64,000 bases of DNA from Brenneria nigrifluens DSM 30175 = ATCC 13028 (lineage in GTDB: Bacteria; Pseudomonadota; Gammaproteobacteria; Enterobacterales; Enterobacteriaceae), in the NCBI RefSeq assembly GCF_005484965.1, contig NZ_CP034036.1, positions 4,402,001-4,466,000 of the forward strand. Direction: 5' to 3'. The notes beneath the pieces are model-generated. The model worked only from the letters and a program-made list of their open reading frames with translations, was not told the origin of the DNA and did no database searches. Both the position numbers and the translations under genes were made by a program. Shown here one piece after another: positions 33,082-41,904 of this stretch. Every line of letters starts with the position of its first letter. Position 1 is the first letter of the stretch.

Positions 33082-34455
33082 ATGAAGAAAAAATCTTTAT
33101 TATTTAGTGCACTGGCAATGAGCATAAGCTTAACCCTGTCATCGTTACCGGCCGCCAACGCCGCGTTGCCCGCAGTGGTTCCCGGGCAGCAGCAGCTTCC
33201 CAGCCTGGCGCCCATGCTGGAAAAAGTGTTGCCCGCGGTGGTCAGCGTGCATATCGAAGGAACCCGGGTGCAACGCCAGCGTATCCCCGAAGAGTTCAAG
33301 TTCTTCTTCGGCCCCAATCTCCCGACAGATAAACAAAGCTCCCGTCCCTTTGAAGGACTGGGCTCGGGCGTCATTATCGACGCCGCGAAAGGTTACGTCC
33401 TGACCAATAATCACGTAATTAATAATGCGGATAAAATTCGCGTACAGCTGAATGACGGACGCGAATACGAGGCGAAATTGATCGGTCGCGACGAACAGAG
33501 CGATATTGCCCTGCTGCAACTGAACGACGCCAAAAATCTGGTGGAGATCAAAATGGCCGACTCCGACCAACTGCGCGTGGGCGATTTTGCCGTCGCCGTG
33601 GGGAACCCGTTCGGCCTGGGGCAAACGGCCACCTCCGGCATCATCTCGGCGCTGGGCCGCAGCGGGCTGAATCTGGAAGGGTTGGAAAACTTCATACAGA
33701 CCGATGCCTCCATCAATCGCGGTAACTCCGGCGGCGCATTGGTTAACCTGAACGGCGAACTGATCGGCATTAATACCGCTATTCTGGCCCCTGGGGGCGG
33801 AAACATCGGCATCGGCTTCGCCATTCCCAGCAATATGGCGCAAAACCTGGCGCAGCAACTGGTTGAGTTCGGCGAGGTGAAACGCGGCGTGCTGGGCATT
33901 AAAGGCAGCGAAATGACCGCCGAAATGGCGAAAGCCTTCAAGGTCGACGCGCAGCGCGGCGCGTTCGTCAGTGAAGTGCTGCCGCAATCCGCCGCCGCGA
34001 AAGCAGGGATCAAGGCGGGCGATGTCCTCACCTCGCTGGACGGAAAACCGATCAACAGCTTTGCCGAACTGCGCGCCAAGATAGGCACCACCGCGCCGGG
34101 AAAAACCGTGAAGATAGGCCTGCTGCGCGAGGGTAAACGCCAGGAAGTTTCCGTGATTTTGGATAACAGCGCCTCCGCCACAACCAACGCGGAAACCCTG
34201 TACCCGGCGCTACAGGGCGCCTCCCTGACCAACGGGCAGTTGAAAGACGGCAGCAAAGGCGTACAGATTGATAACGTCGCCAAAGATTCGCCCGCGGCGC
34301 AGATTGGCCTGCAGAAGGGCGATATCATCATCGGCGTCAACCGTGAGCGGGTGGAAAACATCACCCAGTTGCGTAAGGTTCTGGAGGCGAAACCTGCCGT
34401 GCTGGCGCTGAACATCGTGCGGGGCGACGAAACGATTTACCTGCTATTGCGTTAA
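33082..34455 (+). CDS. degQ: periplasmic serine endoprotease DegQ
   Basis: HtrA-family protease/chaperone for unfolded periplasmic proteins. Length is 457 residues. The signal peptide (1-27) is cleaved after ANA. The catalytic triad is His111 (LTNNHVI), Asp141 (SDIALLQ) and Ser216 (GNSGG). Two PDZ domains follow (about 255-345 and 360-455). The LA loop is short, which separates DegQ from DegP. It is transcribed before degS, with a hairpin in between, as in E. coli. Confidence 0.96.
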   Translation: MKKKSLLFSALAMSISLTLSSLPAANAALPAVVPGQQQLPSLAPMLEKVLPAVVSVHIEGTRVQRQRIPEEFKFFFGPNLPTDKQSSRPFEGLGSGVIIDAAKGYVLTNNHVINNADKIRVQLNDGREYEAKLIGRDEQSDIALLQLNDAKNLVEIKMADSDQLRVGDFAVAVGNPFGLGQTATSGIISALGRSGLNLEGLENFIQTDASINRGNSGGALVNLNGELIGINTAILAPGGGNIGIGFAIPSNMAQNLAQQLVEFGEVKRGVLGIKGSEMTAEMAKAFKVDAQRGAFVSEVLPQSAAAKAGIKAGDVLTSLDGKPINSFAELRAKIGTTAPGKTVKIGLLREGKRQEVSVILDNSASATTNAETLYPALQGASLTNGQLKDGSKGVQIDNVAKDSPAAQIGLQKGDIIIGVNRERVENITQLRKVLEAKPAVLALNIVRGDETIYLLLR

Positions 34456-34511
34456 TCATTTCACCAAACCGGCGCCCCGAAAGGCGGCAGCCGGTAAGCC
34501 CGCGGTAAAAA

Positions 34512-34540
34512 ATCGGACAGGGCGCTATGCCTTGTCCGAT
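34512..34540. terminator. hairpin between degQ and degS
   Basis: ATCGGACAGGGC (34512-34523) pairs with GCCTTGTCCGAT (34529-34540), 12 pairs with one G-T. It has no T run on the plus side (CGTCTC follows) but an A run before it, so it may attenuate rather than fully stop degQ transcripts. Confidence 0.5.
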
Positions 34541-34589
34541 CGTCTCATGATATTCTCACCTGCATACTCTTTTTACAGTAAACACGCCC

Positions 34590-35681
34590 ATGCTTGTTAA
34601 GTTACTCCGTTCCGCGCTGTTTGGTCTGATCGTTGCCGGCATTCTGTTGGTCGCACTTCCCGGACTGCGACCCAATACCCCATGGTTTAACAACGGTGAG
34701 AGTAATGACTACGCGCCGGAAGATGCGCCGCTAAGCTACTATCAGGGGGTGCGCCGCGCCGCGCCGGCGGTGGTCAATGTGTATAACCGGGTTCCCAATC
34801 AGGACCAGCAGAACGAGCTCGAAATCCGCACCCTCGGCTCCGGCGTCATTATGAATGAACAGGGTTATATTCTGACCAACAGGCACGTGATTAACAACGC
34901 GCAGCAGATTCTGGTCGCCCTGCAGGACGGCCGACTCTATGAGGCGATGGTCGTCGGTTCGGACACCCTGACCGATCTGGCCGTATTACGCATTGACGGC
35001 ACCAATTTGCCGGTTATTCCGATCAATCCGCAGCGCACGGCGCACATCGGCGACGTGGTGATGGCCATCGGCAATCCCTACAATCTGGGACAAACCATCA
35101 CCCAGGGGATTATCAGCGCCACCGGCCGCGTCGGGCTTAGCGCCGCCGGGGAGGATAATCGCCAGAACGGCCGTCAAAACCTGCTGCAAACCGACGCCTC
35201 CATCAATCGCGGCAACTCCGGCGGCGCGCTGGTGAATACGCTGGGTGAACTGGTCGGCATCAATACGCTCTCTTTTGATAAAAGCAGCGACGGGGAAACG
35301 CCGGAGGGCATCAGCTTTGCGATCCCCATCGCCCTGGCAACCAAAGTGATGGACAAGCTTATCCGTGACGGCCGGGTAATCCGCGGTTATATCGGCGTCA
35401 ACGGAGTACAGATGGAAAACATCGACAGCAAAGGCTTCGGACAGGGAAGGCTGAGCGGGATTCTGGTCAAAACGGTCGTTCCGGGCGGACCGGCGGATCA
35501 AGCGGGGATTCAGGTTGATGATATTTTATTGAGCGTCAACAATAAACCGGCCCGCTCGGTGATTGAAACCATGGATCAGGTGGCGGAGTTACGTCCGGGC
35601 ACCGTGATCCCCGTTACCATCGAACGCGATAAAAAATCGATAACCTTGAATATGACGATTCAGGAGTTTCCGGTCAACTAA
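34590..35681 (+). CDS. degS: outer-membrane stress sensor protease DegS
   Basis: Inner-membrane anchored HtrA protease. Misfolded porin C-termini bind its PDZ domain and trigger cleavage of RseA, starting the sigma-E response. Length is 363 residues against 355 in E. coli. An N-terminal membrane anchor (about 5-25) is uncleaved. The triad is His99 (LTNRHVI), Asp129 and Ser210 (GNSGG), with a single PDZ at about 265-355. About seven extra residues lie at 184-197 (SAAGEDNRQNGRQN), shortly before the active serine. Confidence 0.96.
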   Translation: MLVKLLRSALFGLIVAGILLVALPGLRPNTPWFNNGESNDYAPEDAPLSYYQGVRRAAPAVVNVYNRVPNQDQQNELEIRTLGSGVIMNEQGYILTNRHVINNAQQILVALQDGRLYEAMVVGSDTLTDLAVLRIDGTNLPVIPINPQRTAHIGDVVMAIGNPYNLGQTITQGIISATGRVGLSAAGEDNRQNGRQNLLQTDASINRGNSGGALVNTLGELVGINTLSFDKSSDGETPEGISFAIPIALATKVMDKLIRDGRVIRGYIGVNGVQMENIDSKGFGQGRLSGILVKTVVPGGPADQAGIQVDDILLSVNNKPARSVIETMDQVAELRPGTVIPVTIERDKKSITLNMTIQEFPVN

Positions 35682-35706
35682 CCGGGCGGTAGGACTACCG
35701 CCCGGT
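35681..35706. terminator. hairpin between convergent degS and murA
   Basis: ACCGGGCGG (35681-35689) pairs with CCGCCCGGT (35698-35706); the inner TAG/CTA can extend it to 12 pairs. It begins at the degS stop and ends ten bases before the murA stop. T tracts are absent. Confidence 0.55.
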
Positions 35707-35715
35707 CCGCGCCGC

Positions 35716-36978
35716 TTATTCGCCGGCTTTGACGCGCCCGATATTGGCGCCCAGCGCCCGTAGCTTATCTTCGATACGCTCGTAGCCGCGATCGATATGA
35801 TAGATGCGATCGACCACCGTCACCCCCTCGGCAATACAGCCCGCCAGCACCAGACTGGCCGACGCGCGCAAATCCGTCGCCATCACCTGGGCGCCGGATA
35901 GCTTTGCCACGCCGTGGCAAATCACCGTGTTGCTTTCGATTTCCGCCTGAGCCCCCATGCGGATCAGCTCCGGCACATGCATAAAGCGGTTTTCAAAAAT
36001 CGTTTCGGTGATAACGCCGGTGCCTTCCGCCACCAGATTCAACAGGCTGAACTGCGCCTGCATGTCCGTCGGAAAACCGGGATGCGGCGCGGTACGGATG
36101 GTCACCGCTTTCGGACGCCGGCCCTGCATATCAAGGCTAATCCAATCCTCGCCGGTTTCGATATCCGCACCGGCTTCGCGCAGCTTCGCCAGTACCGCAT
36201 CCAGCGTATCGGGGCGGGTGTGGCGGCAGAGCACTTTACCGCCGGAAATCGCCGCGGCGACCAGGAAGGTTCCGGTTTCTATACGGTCCGGCAGCACGCG
36301 GTATACGCCGCCGCCCAAACGCGCCACGCCTTCAACGGTGATTTTATCGCTGCCCGCGCCGCTGATTTTCGCTCCCAGCGTGTTCAGGAAGTTTGCCGTA
36401 TCGACAATTTCCGGCTCTCGGGCCGCATTTTCAATAATGGTCGTTCCTTCGGCCAGCGTCGCCGCGCTCATGATGGTCACCGTGGCGCCCACGCTGACTT
36501 TATCCATAACGATATGCGCGCCTTGCAGACGGCCGTCCACCGAGGCCTTGACGTAGCCCTCTTCCAGGGCGATTGTCGCCCCCAGCTGTTCCAGTCCGTT
36601 GATATGCAAATCAACCGGGCGCGCGCCGATGGCGCATCCGCCCGGCAATGAAACCTGGCCCTGTCCGAAACGCGCCACCAACGGCCCCAGCGCCCAGATG
36701 GAGGCGCGCATGGTTTTCACCAAATCATAAGGCGCGCAGAATACATCGACCGCGCTGGCGTCGACGTGCACCGAACCATTACGTTCAACGCGCGCCCCCA
36801 GTTGGCTGAGCAGCTTCATCGTGGTATCAATATCTTTCAGCTTCGGCACATTCTGGATCTCTACCGGCTCTTCCGCGAGCAAGGCAGCAAACAGGATGGG
36901 GAGAGCGGCGTTTTTTGCTCCGGAAATGGTGACTTCACCGGTAAGCCGGGTCGGCCCCTGCACACGAAATTTATCCAT
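35716..36978 (-). CDS. murA: UDP-N-acetylglucosamine 1-carboxyvinyltransferase MurA
   Basis: First committed step of peptidoglycan synthesis: transfers enolpyruvate from PEP to UDP-GlcNAc in the cytosol. Length is 420 residues (419 in E. coli). The PEP-binding, fosfomycin-sensitive Cys115 is in LPGGCAIGARPVD. SGAKNAALPIL (19-29) carries Lys22. The C-terminal arginine region GYERIEDKLRALGA is present. It is the last gene of the mlaFEDCB-ibaG-murA block, 56 bases after ibaG. Confidence 0.98.
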   Translation of the reverse strand: MDKFRVQGPTRLTGEVTISGAKNAALPILFAALLAEEPVEIQNVPKLKDIDTTMKLLSQLGARVERNGSVHVDASAVDVFCAPYDLVKTMRASIWALGPLVARFGQGQVSLPGGCAIGARPVDLHINGLEQLGATIALEEGYVKASVDGRLQGAHIVMDKVSVGATVTIMSAATLAEGTTIIENAAREPEIVDTANFLNTLGAKISGAGSDKITVEGVARLGGGVYRVLPDRIETGTFLVAAAISGGKVLCRHTRPDTLDAVLAKLREAGADIETGEDWISLDMQGRRPKAVTIRTAPHPGFPTDMQAQFSLLNLVAEGTGVITETIFENRFMHVPELIRMGAQAEIESNTVICHGVAKLSGAQVMATDLRASASLVLAGCIAEGVTVVDRIYHIDRGYERIEDKLRALGANIGRVKAGE

Positions 36979-37034
36979 AGCGGCTGTTTCTCAATGTTTC
37001 AAATTCAATCTTGCGATATCACATAACCACAGGC

Positions 37035-37289
37035 TTAAAAACCGTTAAGCTTGCGATCGCGCTGCCATTCTTCCGGCGTATAAGCCTTGATCGACAGGGC
37101 GTGAATGCGGTTATCCGCGATGTACTCCATCAGCGGGGCATAAACGGTTTGCTGCTTCTTCACCCGACTCATTCCGGCGAACTGCTCACCCACCACGATG
37201 ACCTGAAAATGGCTGCCATCGCCGGATACATGGGCTTCCTGGAGTGCCAATGCGTTTATCAGCACATCTTTAATTTCATTATTTTCCAT
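37035..37289 (-). CDS. ibaG: BolA family iron-metabolism protein IbaG
   Basis: An 84-residue BolA-like protein (older name YrbA) that pairs with monothiol glutaredoxin Grx4 through a 2Fe-2S cluster. The BolA fold shows DVLINALALQEAHVSGDGSHFQVIVVGEQFAG, with the conserved His in the SHFQ position, then the loop FAGMSRVKKQQTVYAPL. It starts after a 154-bp gap containing a remarkable hairpin and may therefore be transcribed apart from mlaB, together with murA. Confidence 0.95.
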   Translation of the reverse strand: MENNEIKDVLINALALQEAHVSGDGSHFQVIVVGEQFAGMSRVKKQQTVYAPLMEYIADNRIHALSIKAYTPEEWQRDRKLNGF

Positions 37290-37366
37290 CGCTCTCGATT
37301 TCTATGTCAGGGGGATGATAAACAGGGTGGTATCTTAGATGAATACGGCGCTATCTTAAACAGAGA

Positions 37367-37409
37367 AATCCCCTTAAAAAATCGCGCCTGGCGATTTTTT
37401 AAGGGGATT
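37367..37409 (-). terminator. 19-bp perfect hairpin between mlaB and ibaG
   Basis: AATCCCCTTAAAAAATCGC (37367-37385) pairs perfectly with GCGATTTTTTAAGGGGATT (37391-37409) around GCCTG. It can act as a terminator in both directions, since each arm has an internal A6/T6 run. The inner core AAAATCGC/GCGATTTT is also the first stem of the 74-bp repeat family. Confidence 0.75.
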
Positions 37410-37443
37410 CGGACAGCGCGTTATCGATACAAATTTATGCCGC

Positions 37444-37737
37444 TTAAGACACGGGGATGATTTCATTCAGGTTATACAAGGCTATCAGCGTTTTTAACCG
37501 ATCCCCCGCCCCGATGATTTTCAGTTCGACGCCCTGCTGCAACCGCTGGTGGTAAAAATGAATCAGCAGCGCCAGACCGGAGGAATCAACGCGATCCAGC
37601 CCGGACACATCCAGCGTCGTTTTGTCCGCCAGCAGCTTGTCGCGCTGCCGCCACAGCGGCGACAGCGTTTCCCGATCCAGCGCGCCGGCGACAAGCAGCG
37701 TCGATTGCTGCGACTGCCAGCTCAGTGCATTAGCCAT
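37444..37737 (-). CDS. mlaB: phospholipid transport STAS protein MlaB
   Basis: A 97-residue cytosolic STAS-domain subunit that binds the MlaF ATPase and stabilises the MlaFEDB complex. The STAS core shows TTLDVSGLDRVDSSGLALLIHFYHQ (about 39-63), with the DSSG phosphorylation-type loop. It follows mlaC with 33 bases between and closes the mla part of the operon before the large hairpin. Confidence 0.95.
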   Translation of the reverse strand: MANALSWQSQQSTLLVAGALDRETLSPLWRQRDKLLADKTTLDVSGLDRVDSSGLALLIHFYHQRLQQGVELKIIGAGDRLKTLIALYNLNEIIPVS

Positions 37738-37770
37738 TTTTCTTACCCAGCCCAGTGTGGTTTATCCGGA

Positions 37771-38400
37771 TCAGTTTTGCTGATCCAGCGTAATCTTTCG
37801 TTCCGCTGCGGCTTGCAGCTGCTGGGTCAGGCCGTCCACGCCTTTTTGACGCAGCGTTGCCGCCCATTCATTCTGCTTGGTGGTGATCATGCTGACGCCT
37901 TCCGCAATCATGTCATACGCCTGCCAGTTGCCGGACTGGCTGTTTTTACGCCACTGGAAATCAAGGCGCACCGGCGGACGGCCGCCTTGATCGATAATGG
38001 TGACGCGGATAGAAATAATATTGGCGTCGCCCAGCGGTTGATCGGGGGCGATCTGATAGATTTGCCCGTGATATAACGCCAGGGCCTGGCCGTAGGCCTG
38101 CTCCAGATAGGCTTCAAACGCTTTGAAGTAGGCATCGCGCTGAGCGGGCGTGGCGTCTTTGTAATAGCGGCCGAGGACCAGCGCGCCGGCATATCTGATC
38201 TGTACGTACGGCAGCAGTTCTTCACGCACCACGTTGCGCAGATAGTCCGGATTTTGTCTGATGCGCGGCTGTTCGGTTTTCAGGCGGTCAAAGGTTTTTT
38301 GCGCCGCCTCGCTCATCAAACGATAAGGGTTGGTTTGATCCACGGCGTTGGCCAACGGCGCAACCACCAGCAGAGCCACCATTAGTAAACGTTTAAACAT
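37771..38400 (-). CDS. mlaC: periplasmic phospholipid-binding protein MlaC
   Basis: Soluble periplasmic carrier that shuttles phospholipid between the outer-membrane MlaA-porin complex and MlaFEDB. Length is 209 residues. The signal peptide (1-19) ends VAPLANA before VDQTNPYRLM. The NTF2-like Tol_Tol_Ttg2 fold covers the rest, with the family blocks ELLPYVQIRYAGALVLGRYY and VRLDFQWRKNSQSGNWQAYDMIAEGVSMI. It is 12 bases after mlaD. Confidence 0.96.
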   Translation of the reverse strand: MFKRLLMVALLVVAPLANAVDQTNPYRLMSEAAQKTFDRLKTEQPRIRQNPDYLRNVVREELLPYVQIRYAGALVLGRYYKDATPAQRDAYFKAFEAYLEQAYGQALALYHGQIYQIAPDQPLGDANIISIRVTIIDQGGRPPVRLDFQWRKNSQSGNWQAYDMIAEGVSMITTKQNEWAATLRQKGVDGLTQQLQAAAERKITLDQQN

Positions 38401-38412
38401 ACAGCTATCCTC

Positions 38413-38979
38413 TTATGGATGTGAAGTCGCAGATTGGCCCGCAGGCTCGGGCGTCGCCGCGGAACCCGTTGCCGGCGCGGCGTTCCCCTGACCGGCATTA
38501 TCTTCGCTATTGCCGCCGCTTCTATATAAGAATTGGCCGATGAGGTCTTCCAGCACCATGGCTGACTTGGTGTCCTGAATAACCCCGCCGTCTTGCAATA
38601 TCGAGGTGCCCATCTCTTCATCCTCGAAACCGACGTTCAACGCCAGATACTGCTCGCCCAGCAGACCGGAGGTGCGGATGGCCAGCGAGCTGGTATCGGG
38701 AATATGGTCGTAACGCTGCTCAATATCCAGCGCCACGCGGGGAAGGTAGGTCTTCTCATCCAGCGAAATATCCGCCACTCTTCCTATCACCACGCCGCCG
38801 ATTCTGACCGGCGAACGGGCTTTCAGCCCGCCGATATTGTCAAACGTCGCGTACAAACGATACGTCGGCTGGTTGCCGATCGACTTGATATCGGCCACTT
38901 TCAGACACAAAAAGATGATGGCGCACAGCGCAATCAGCATAAATGCGCCAACCCAAATTTCACTTTTCTTTGTTTGCAT
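38413..38979 (-). CDS. mlaD: phospholipid transport MCE-domain protein MlaD
   Basis: Hexameric MCE ring anchored in the inner membrane that forms the lipid path above MlaE. Start 38979 (MQTKKSEIWVGAFML) gives 188 residues; a longer frame start adds five. One membrane helix spans about 8-27. The MCE domain (~38-116) shows FDNIGGLKARSPVRIGGVVIGRV. The C-terminal tail is Ala/Gly/Glu-rich and disordered. It starts four bases after the mlaE stop. Confidence 0.96.
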   Translation of the reverse strand: MQTKKSEIWVGAFMLIALCAIIFLCLKVADIKSIGNQPTYRLYATFDNIGGLKARSPVRIGGVVIGRVADISLDEKTYLPRVALDIEQRYDHIPDTSSLAIRTSGLLGEQYLALNVGFEDEEMGTSILQDGGVIQDTKSAMVLEDLIGQFLYRSGGNSEDNAGQGNAAPATGSAATPEPAGQSATSHP

Positions 38980-38983
38980 CGAC

Positions 38984-39766
38984 TCAGTTCCCAAACATCA
39001 GTGCTGTCAGCACAAAATCCAATCCCAATACCGCCAACGATGAATGCACCACGGTACGGGTCGTTGCACGGCTGATCCCTTCCGAAGTCGGGATCGCGTC
39101 ATAACCGTTAAACAGCGCTATCCAGGTCACGGTAATGGCGAACACGATACTTTTAATCACGCAGTTCAGTAGGTCCTGCCGCCACTCGACGGCCCCCTGC
39201 ATGGCGGACCAGAAAAAACCGCCGTCTATGCCTTTCCAGTCGACGCCGACCAGCGACCCGCCCCAGATGCCGACCGCGACAAAGATGATCGCCAGCAGCG
39301 GCATACTGATCAATCCCGCCCAGAATCGCGGGGCGACCACGCGTCTTAGCGGGTCCACGGCCATCATTTCCATACTGGAAAGCTGCTCGGTGGCCTTCAT
39401 CAGGCCGATCTCCGCCGTCAGCGCCGACCCCGCCCGCCCGGCAAACAACAGCGCCGTCACTACCGGGCCGAGTTCGCGCAGCAAAGACAGGGCGACCATC
39501 ATCCCCAGGCTGGCCTCGGCGCTGTAGGTCGTCAGCACCAGATAGCCCTGCAGCCCCAGAACCATACCGATAAACAGGCCGGACACCATAATGATCAGCA
39601 GCGACTGTACCCCCACGCCGTAAAGCTGTTTGATAAGCAGCGGCCACTGTTTCCTGAATTCAGGCTTGCCCACCAATGCGTTAAACAGCATCAGTCCGGC
39701 ACGGCCAAAAGAAGCGCAGGTAGAAATTCCCTGACGTCCCAGCGACGCCAACGCCTGTAGTAACAT
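38984..39766 (-). CDS. mlaE: phospholipid ABC transporter permease MlaE
   Basis: Inner-membrane permease of the Mla system, 260 residues with about five to six helices. The coupling helix region ELGPVVTALLFAGRAGSALTAEIG (~95-118), which contacts MlaF, is typical of the family. Others are TEQLSSMEMMAVDPLRRVVAPRFWAG (~126-151) and the C-terminal helix LGLDFVLTALMF. It begins seven bases after mlaF. Confidence 0.97.
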   Translation of the reverse strand: MLLQALASLGRQGISTCASFGRAGLMLFNALVGKPEFRKQWPLLIKQLYGVGVQSLLIIMVSGLFIGMVLGLQGYLVLTTYSAEASLGMMVALSLLRELGPVVTALLFAGRAGSALTAEIGLMKATEQLSSMEMMAVDPLRRVVAPRFWAGLISMPLLAIIFVAVGIWGGSLVGVDWKGIDGGFFWSAMQGAVEWRQDLLNCVIKSIVFAITVTWIALFNGYDAIPTSEGISRATTRTVVHSSLAVLGLDFVLTALMFGN

Positions 39767-39773
39767 GAATTAT

Positions 39774-40589
39774 TTAACCCCCTGCGGAACCTAACAGCGC
39801 GGTTTTATAGTCACCCGCCGGCAAACGGAAAGGCACCGGCCCATCGGCGATACCGTCCAGAAACTGGCGTACGCGGGAGTCGTCGTTGGCCTGCAACTGC
39901 GCCGCCGTTCCCTCCGCCACCACATGCTGGTCGGCCACGATGTAAGCGTAATCGGCGATGCTCATCACCTCCGGCACATCGTGGGAAACCACGATACAGG
40001 TGACCCCCAGCGCGTGATTCAGTTCATCAATCAGCTTTACCAGCGTTCCCATGGTTATCGGATCCTGCCCGACGAAAGGTTCATCGAACATGATCAACTG
40101 CGGGTCAAGCGCAATGGCCCGCGCCAGCGCGGCGCGGCGCGCCATGCCGCCGGAAAGCTCGGCGGGCATAAGGTTGGCGGCCCCGCGCAGCCCCACGGCT
40201 TCAAGCTTCATCATCACCGTGCTGCGCAACAGCGGCTCCGGCAAACGGCTGTGCTCGCGCAGCGGCCAGGCGACATTATCAAATACGTTCAGGTCGGTAA
40301 ATAACGCGCCGGACTGAAACAGCATGCTCATCTTTTTACGCGCTTCATACAGCGCCGAACGCGATAACGTCGGGATATTGTCGCCATCAAACCAGATTTC
40401 ACCGCTATCCGGCTGTAACTGCCCGCCAATCAAACGCAGCAGCGTGGTTTTACCGATACCGGAAGGCCCCATAATCGCGGTAACCTTGCCTTTAGGAACA
40501 TTCAGCGTGATATCTGTAAAAATCTGTCGTTTGCCGCGTCGAAAGCTCAGGCCGCGGATTTCGACCAAATTGGTAACCTTAGGGTCCAT
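39774..40589 (-). CDS. mlaF: phospholipid ABC transporter ATPase MlaF
   Basis: ATPase that powers MlaFEDB lipid transport. Length is 271 residues. The Walker A GPSGIGKT is at 41-48, signature ELSGGMARRAALARA near 142-156, Walker B LIMFDEPFVGQDP near 164-176 and the switch His in VVSHDVPEV near 201. It is the first gene of the operon and divergent from yrbG across 295 bp, which should hold both promoters; I see no clear sigma-E site there. Confidence 0.97.
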   Translation of the reverse strand: MDPKVTNLVEIRGLSFRRGKRQIFTDITLNVPKGKVTAIMGPSGIGKTTLLRLIGGQLQPDSGEIWFDGDNIPTLSRSALYEARKKMSMLFQSGALFTDLNVFDNVAWPLREHSRLPEPLLRSTVMMKLEAVGLRGAANLMPAELSGGMARRAALARAIALDPQLIMFDEPFVGQDPITMGTLVKLIDELNHALGVTCIVVSHDVPEVMSIADYAYIVADQHVVAEGTAAQLQANDDSRVRQFLDGIADGPVPFRLPAGDYKTALLGSAGG

Positions 40590-40884
40590 GATCTTATATT
40601 CCTTACCGATCAGCGTGTTGCATACGATCGCCCATTTTTGACGGATAACCGTCCTGTGAACTCATCCGTAAAGCCTAACGGTTGTACTCGCTCAAGGTGC
40701 GAATTTTACAAAAAATTACGGTAAGTTCTTGTCCAAAGAGGCGAAACAAAGCCGCCGCAGGTTTTACTTTTCCGCCCCGCGCGGTCAGAATTAGCGCTAA
40801 TCATGAAAAGCACCCTCTTTGGGCAAAATTCGTCCGTAACGGCTGGTTTATCAACGGGTGATTATACCTTATAAAGGACGCCGC

Positions 40885-41850
40885 ATGCTCTTTGCGACAG
40901 TACTCTTGATTGTTGGTTTAGTATTGCTGGTCTACGGCGCCGATCGCCTGGTCTACGGCGCGGCGGTTCTCGCGCGTACTTTTGGCATCCCGCCGCTGAT
41001 TATCGGCATGACCATCGTCGGCTTCGGCACCTCCCTGCCGGAATTAATCGTCTCGGTCACGGCTGCGCTAAGCGACCAGATCGATATGGCGGTCGGCAAC
41101 GTGCTGGGCTCCAATATTGCCAATATTCTGTTAATTCTCGGCAGCGCGGCGCTGATTCGCCCTTTGACGGTACACTCCGCCCTATTGCGCCGGGAGTTCC
41201 CGCCTATGCTGCTGGTCACCGTTTTGTGCGGTTTTTTACTGCATGATAGCTATCTAAGCCGCGCCGACGGCGCGCTGCTGCTGGTCGCCGCCGGACTCTT
41301 TATCCTGCTGATGATCAGAATGGCGCGCCAGGCGCAGCAGGACGGCGTCGACAGCCTGACCCGGGAACAGTTGGCGGAATTGCCGCAGGAAGACAGCAAC
41401 CAGACGGTGGCCGTGCTATGGCTTATTCTCGGCTTGATTATTTTACCCATGGCCGCCCGCATGGTGATCGATAACGCCACGGTGATCGCCCGCCATTTTT
41501 ATATCAGCGAACTGACCGTCGGCCTGACCGTGCTGGCGGTCGGCACCAGTTTGCCGGAGCTGGCGACCGCCATTGTCGGCACCCTGAAAAAAGAAGATGA
41601 TATTGCGCTGGGCAATCTTATCGGCTCCAATGTTTTTAATATCGCCATCGTTCTGGGCGTGCCGGCGCTGCTTTCGCCGGGCGTACTCAACCCGCTCGCC
41701 TTCCAGCGCGATTATTGGGTCATGCTGGGCGCCAGCGCGCTGTTGACGGCGCTGTGCCTCAGCCGGAAACGCCGCATCGGACAAGGCGCGGGCGCTTTGT
41801 TGCTATGCGCTTTCGTCGCCTACCTGGCGACGTTATTCCTTTTTTCCTGA
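40885..41850 (+). CDS. yrbG: calcium/sodium antiporter family protein YrbG
   Basis: Inner-membrane Ca2+:cation antiporter family (CaCA) member, 321 residues with ten predicted helices arranged as two inverted halves. Each half has an alpha repeat with the ion-binding acid: VGFGTSLPELIVSVTAA (~49-65) and VLAVGTSLPELATAIVG (~203-219), and each is followed by GNVLGSNIANI or GNLIGSNVFNI. Start 40885 has AAGGACGCCGC before it. Physiological ion specificity is not established. It heads the kdsD-kdsC-lpt run. Confidence 0.94.
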   Translation: MLFATVLLIVGLVLLVYGADRLVYGAAVLARTFGIPPLIIGMTIVGFGTSLPELIVSVTAALSDQIDMAVGNVLGSNIANILLILGSAALIRPLTVHSALLRREFPPMLLVTVLCGFLLHDSYLSRADGALLLVAAGLFILLMIRMARQAQQDGVDSLTREQLAELPQEDSNQTVAVLWLILGLIILPMAARMVIDNATVIARHFYISELTVGLTVLAVGTSLPELATAIVGTLKKEDDIALGNLIGSNVFNIAIVLGVPALLSPGVLNPLAFQRDYWVMLGASALLTALCLSRKRRIGQGAGALLLCAFVAYLATLFLFS

Positions 41851-41904
41851 GCAGAACGGCGGAACCTTTAACCGGAACATCAAAACAAGCAGGATTATCC
41901 AGGT

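Noticed and set aside
40590..40884. sigma-E promoter in the mlaF-yrbG gap
   Set aside because: Searched for GGAACTT...TCTAA on both strands by eye without a good match.
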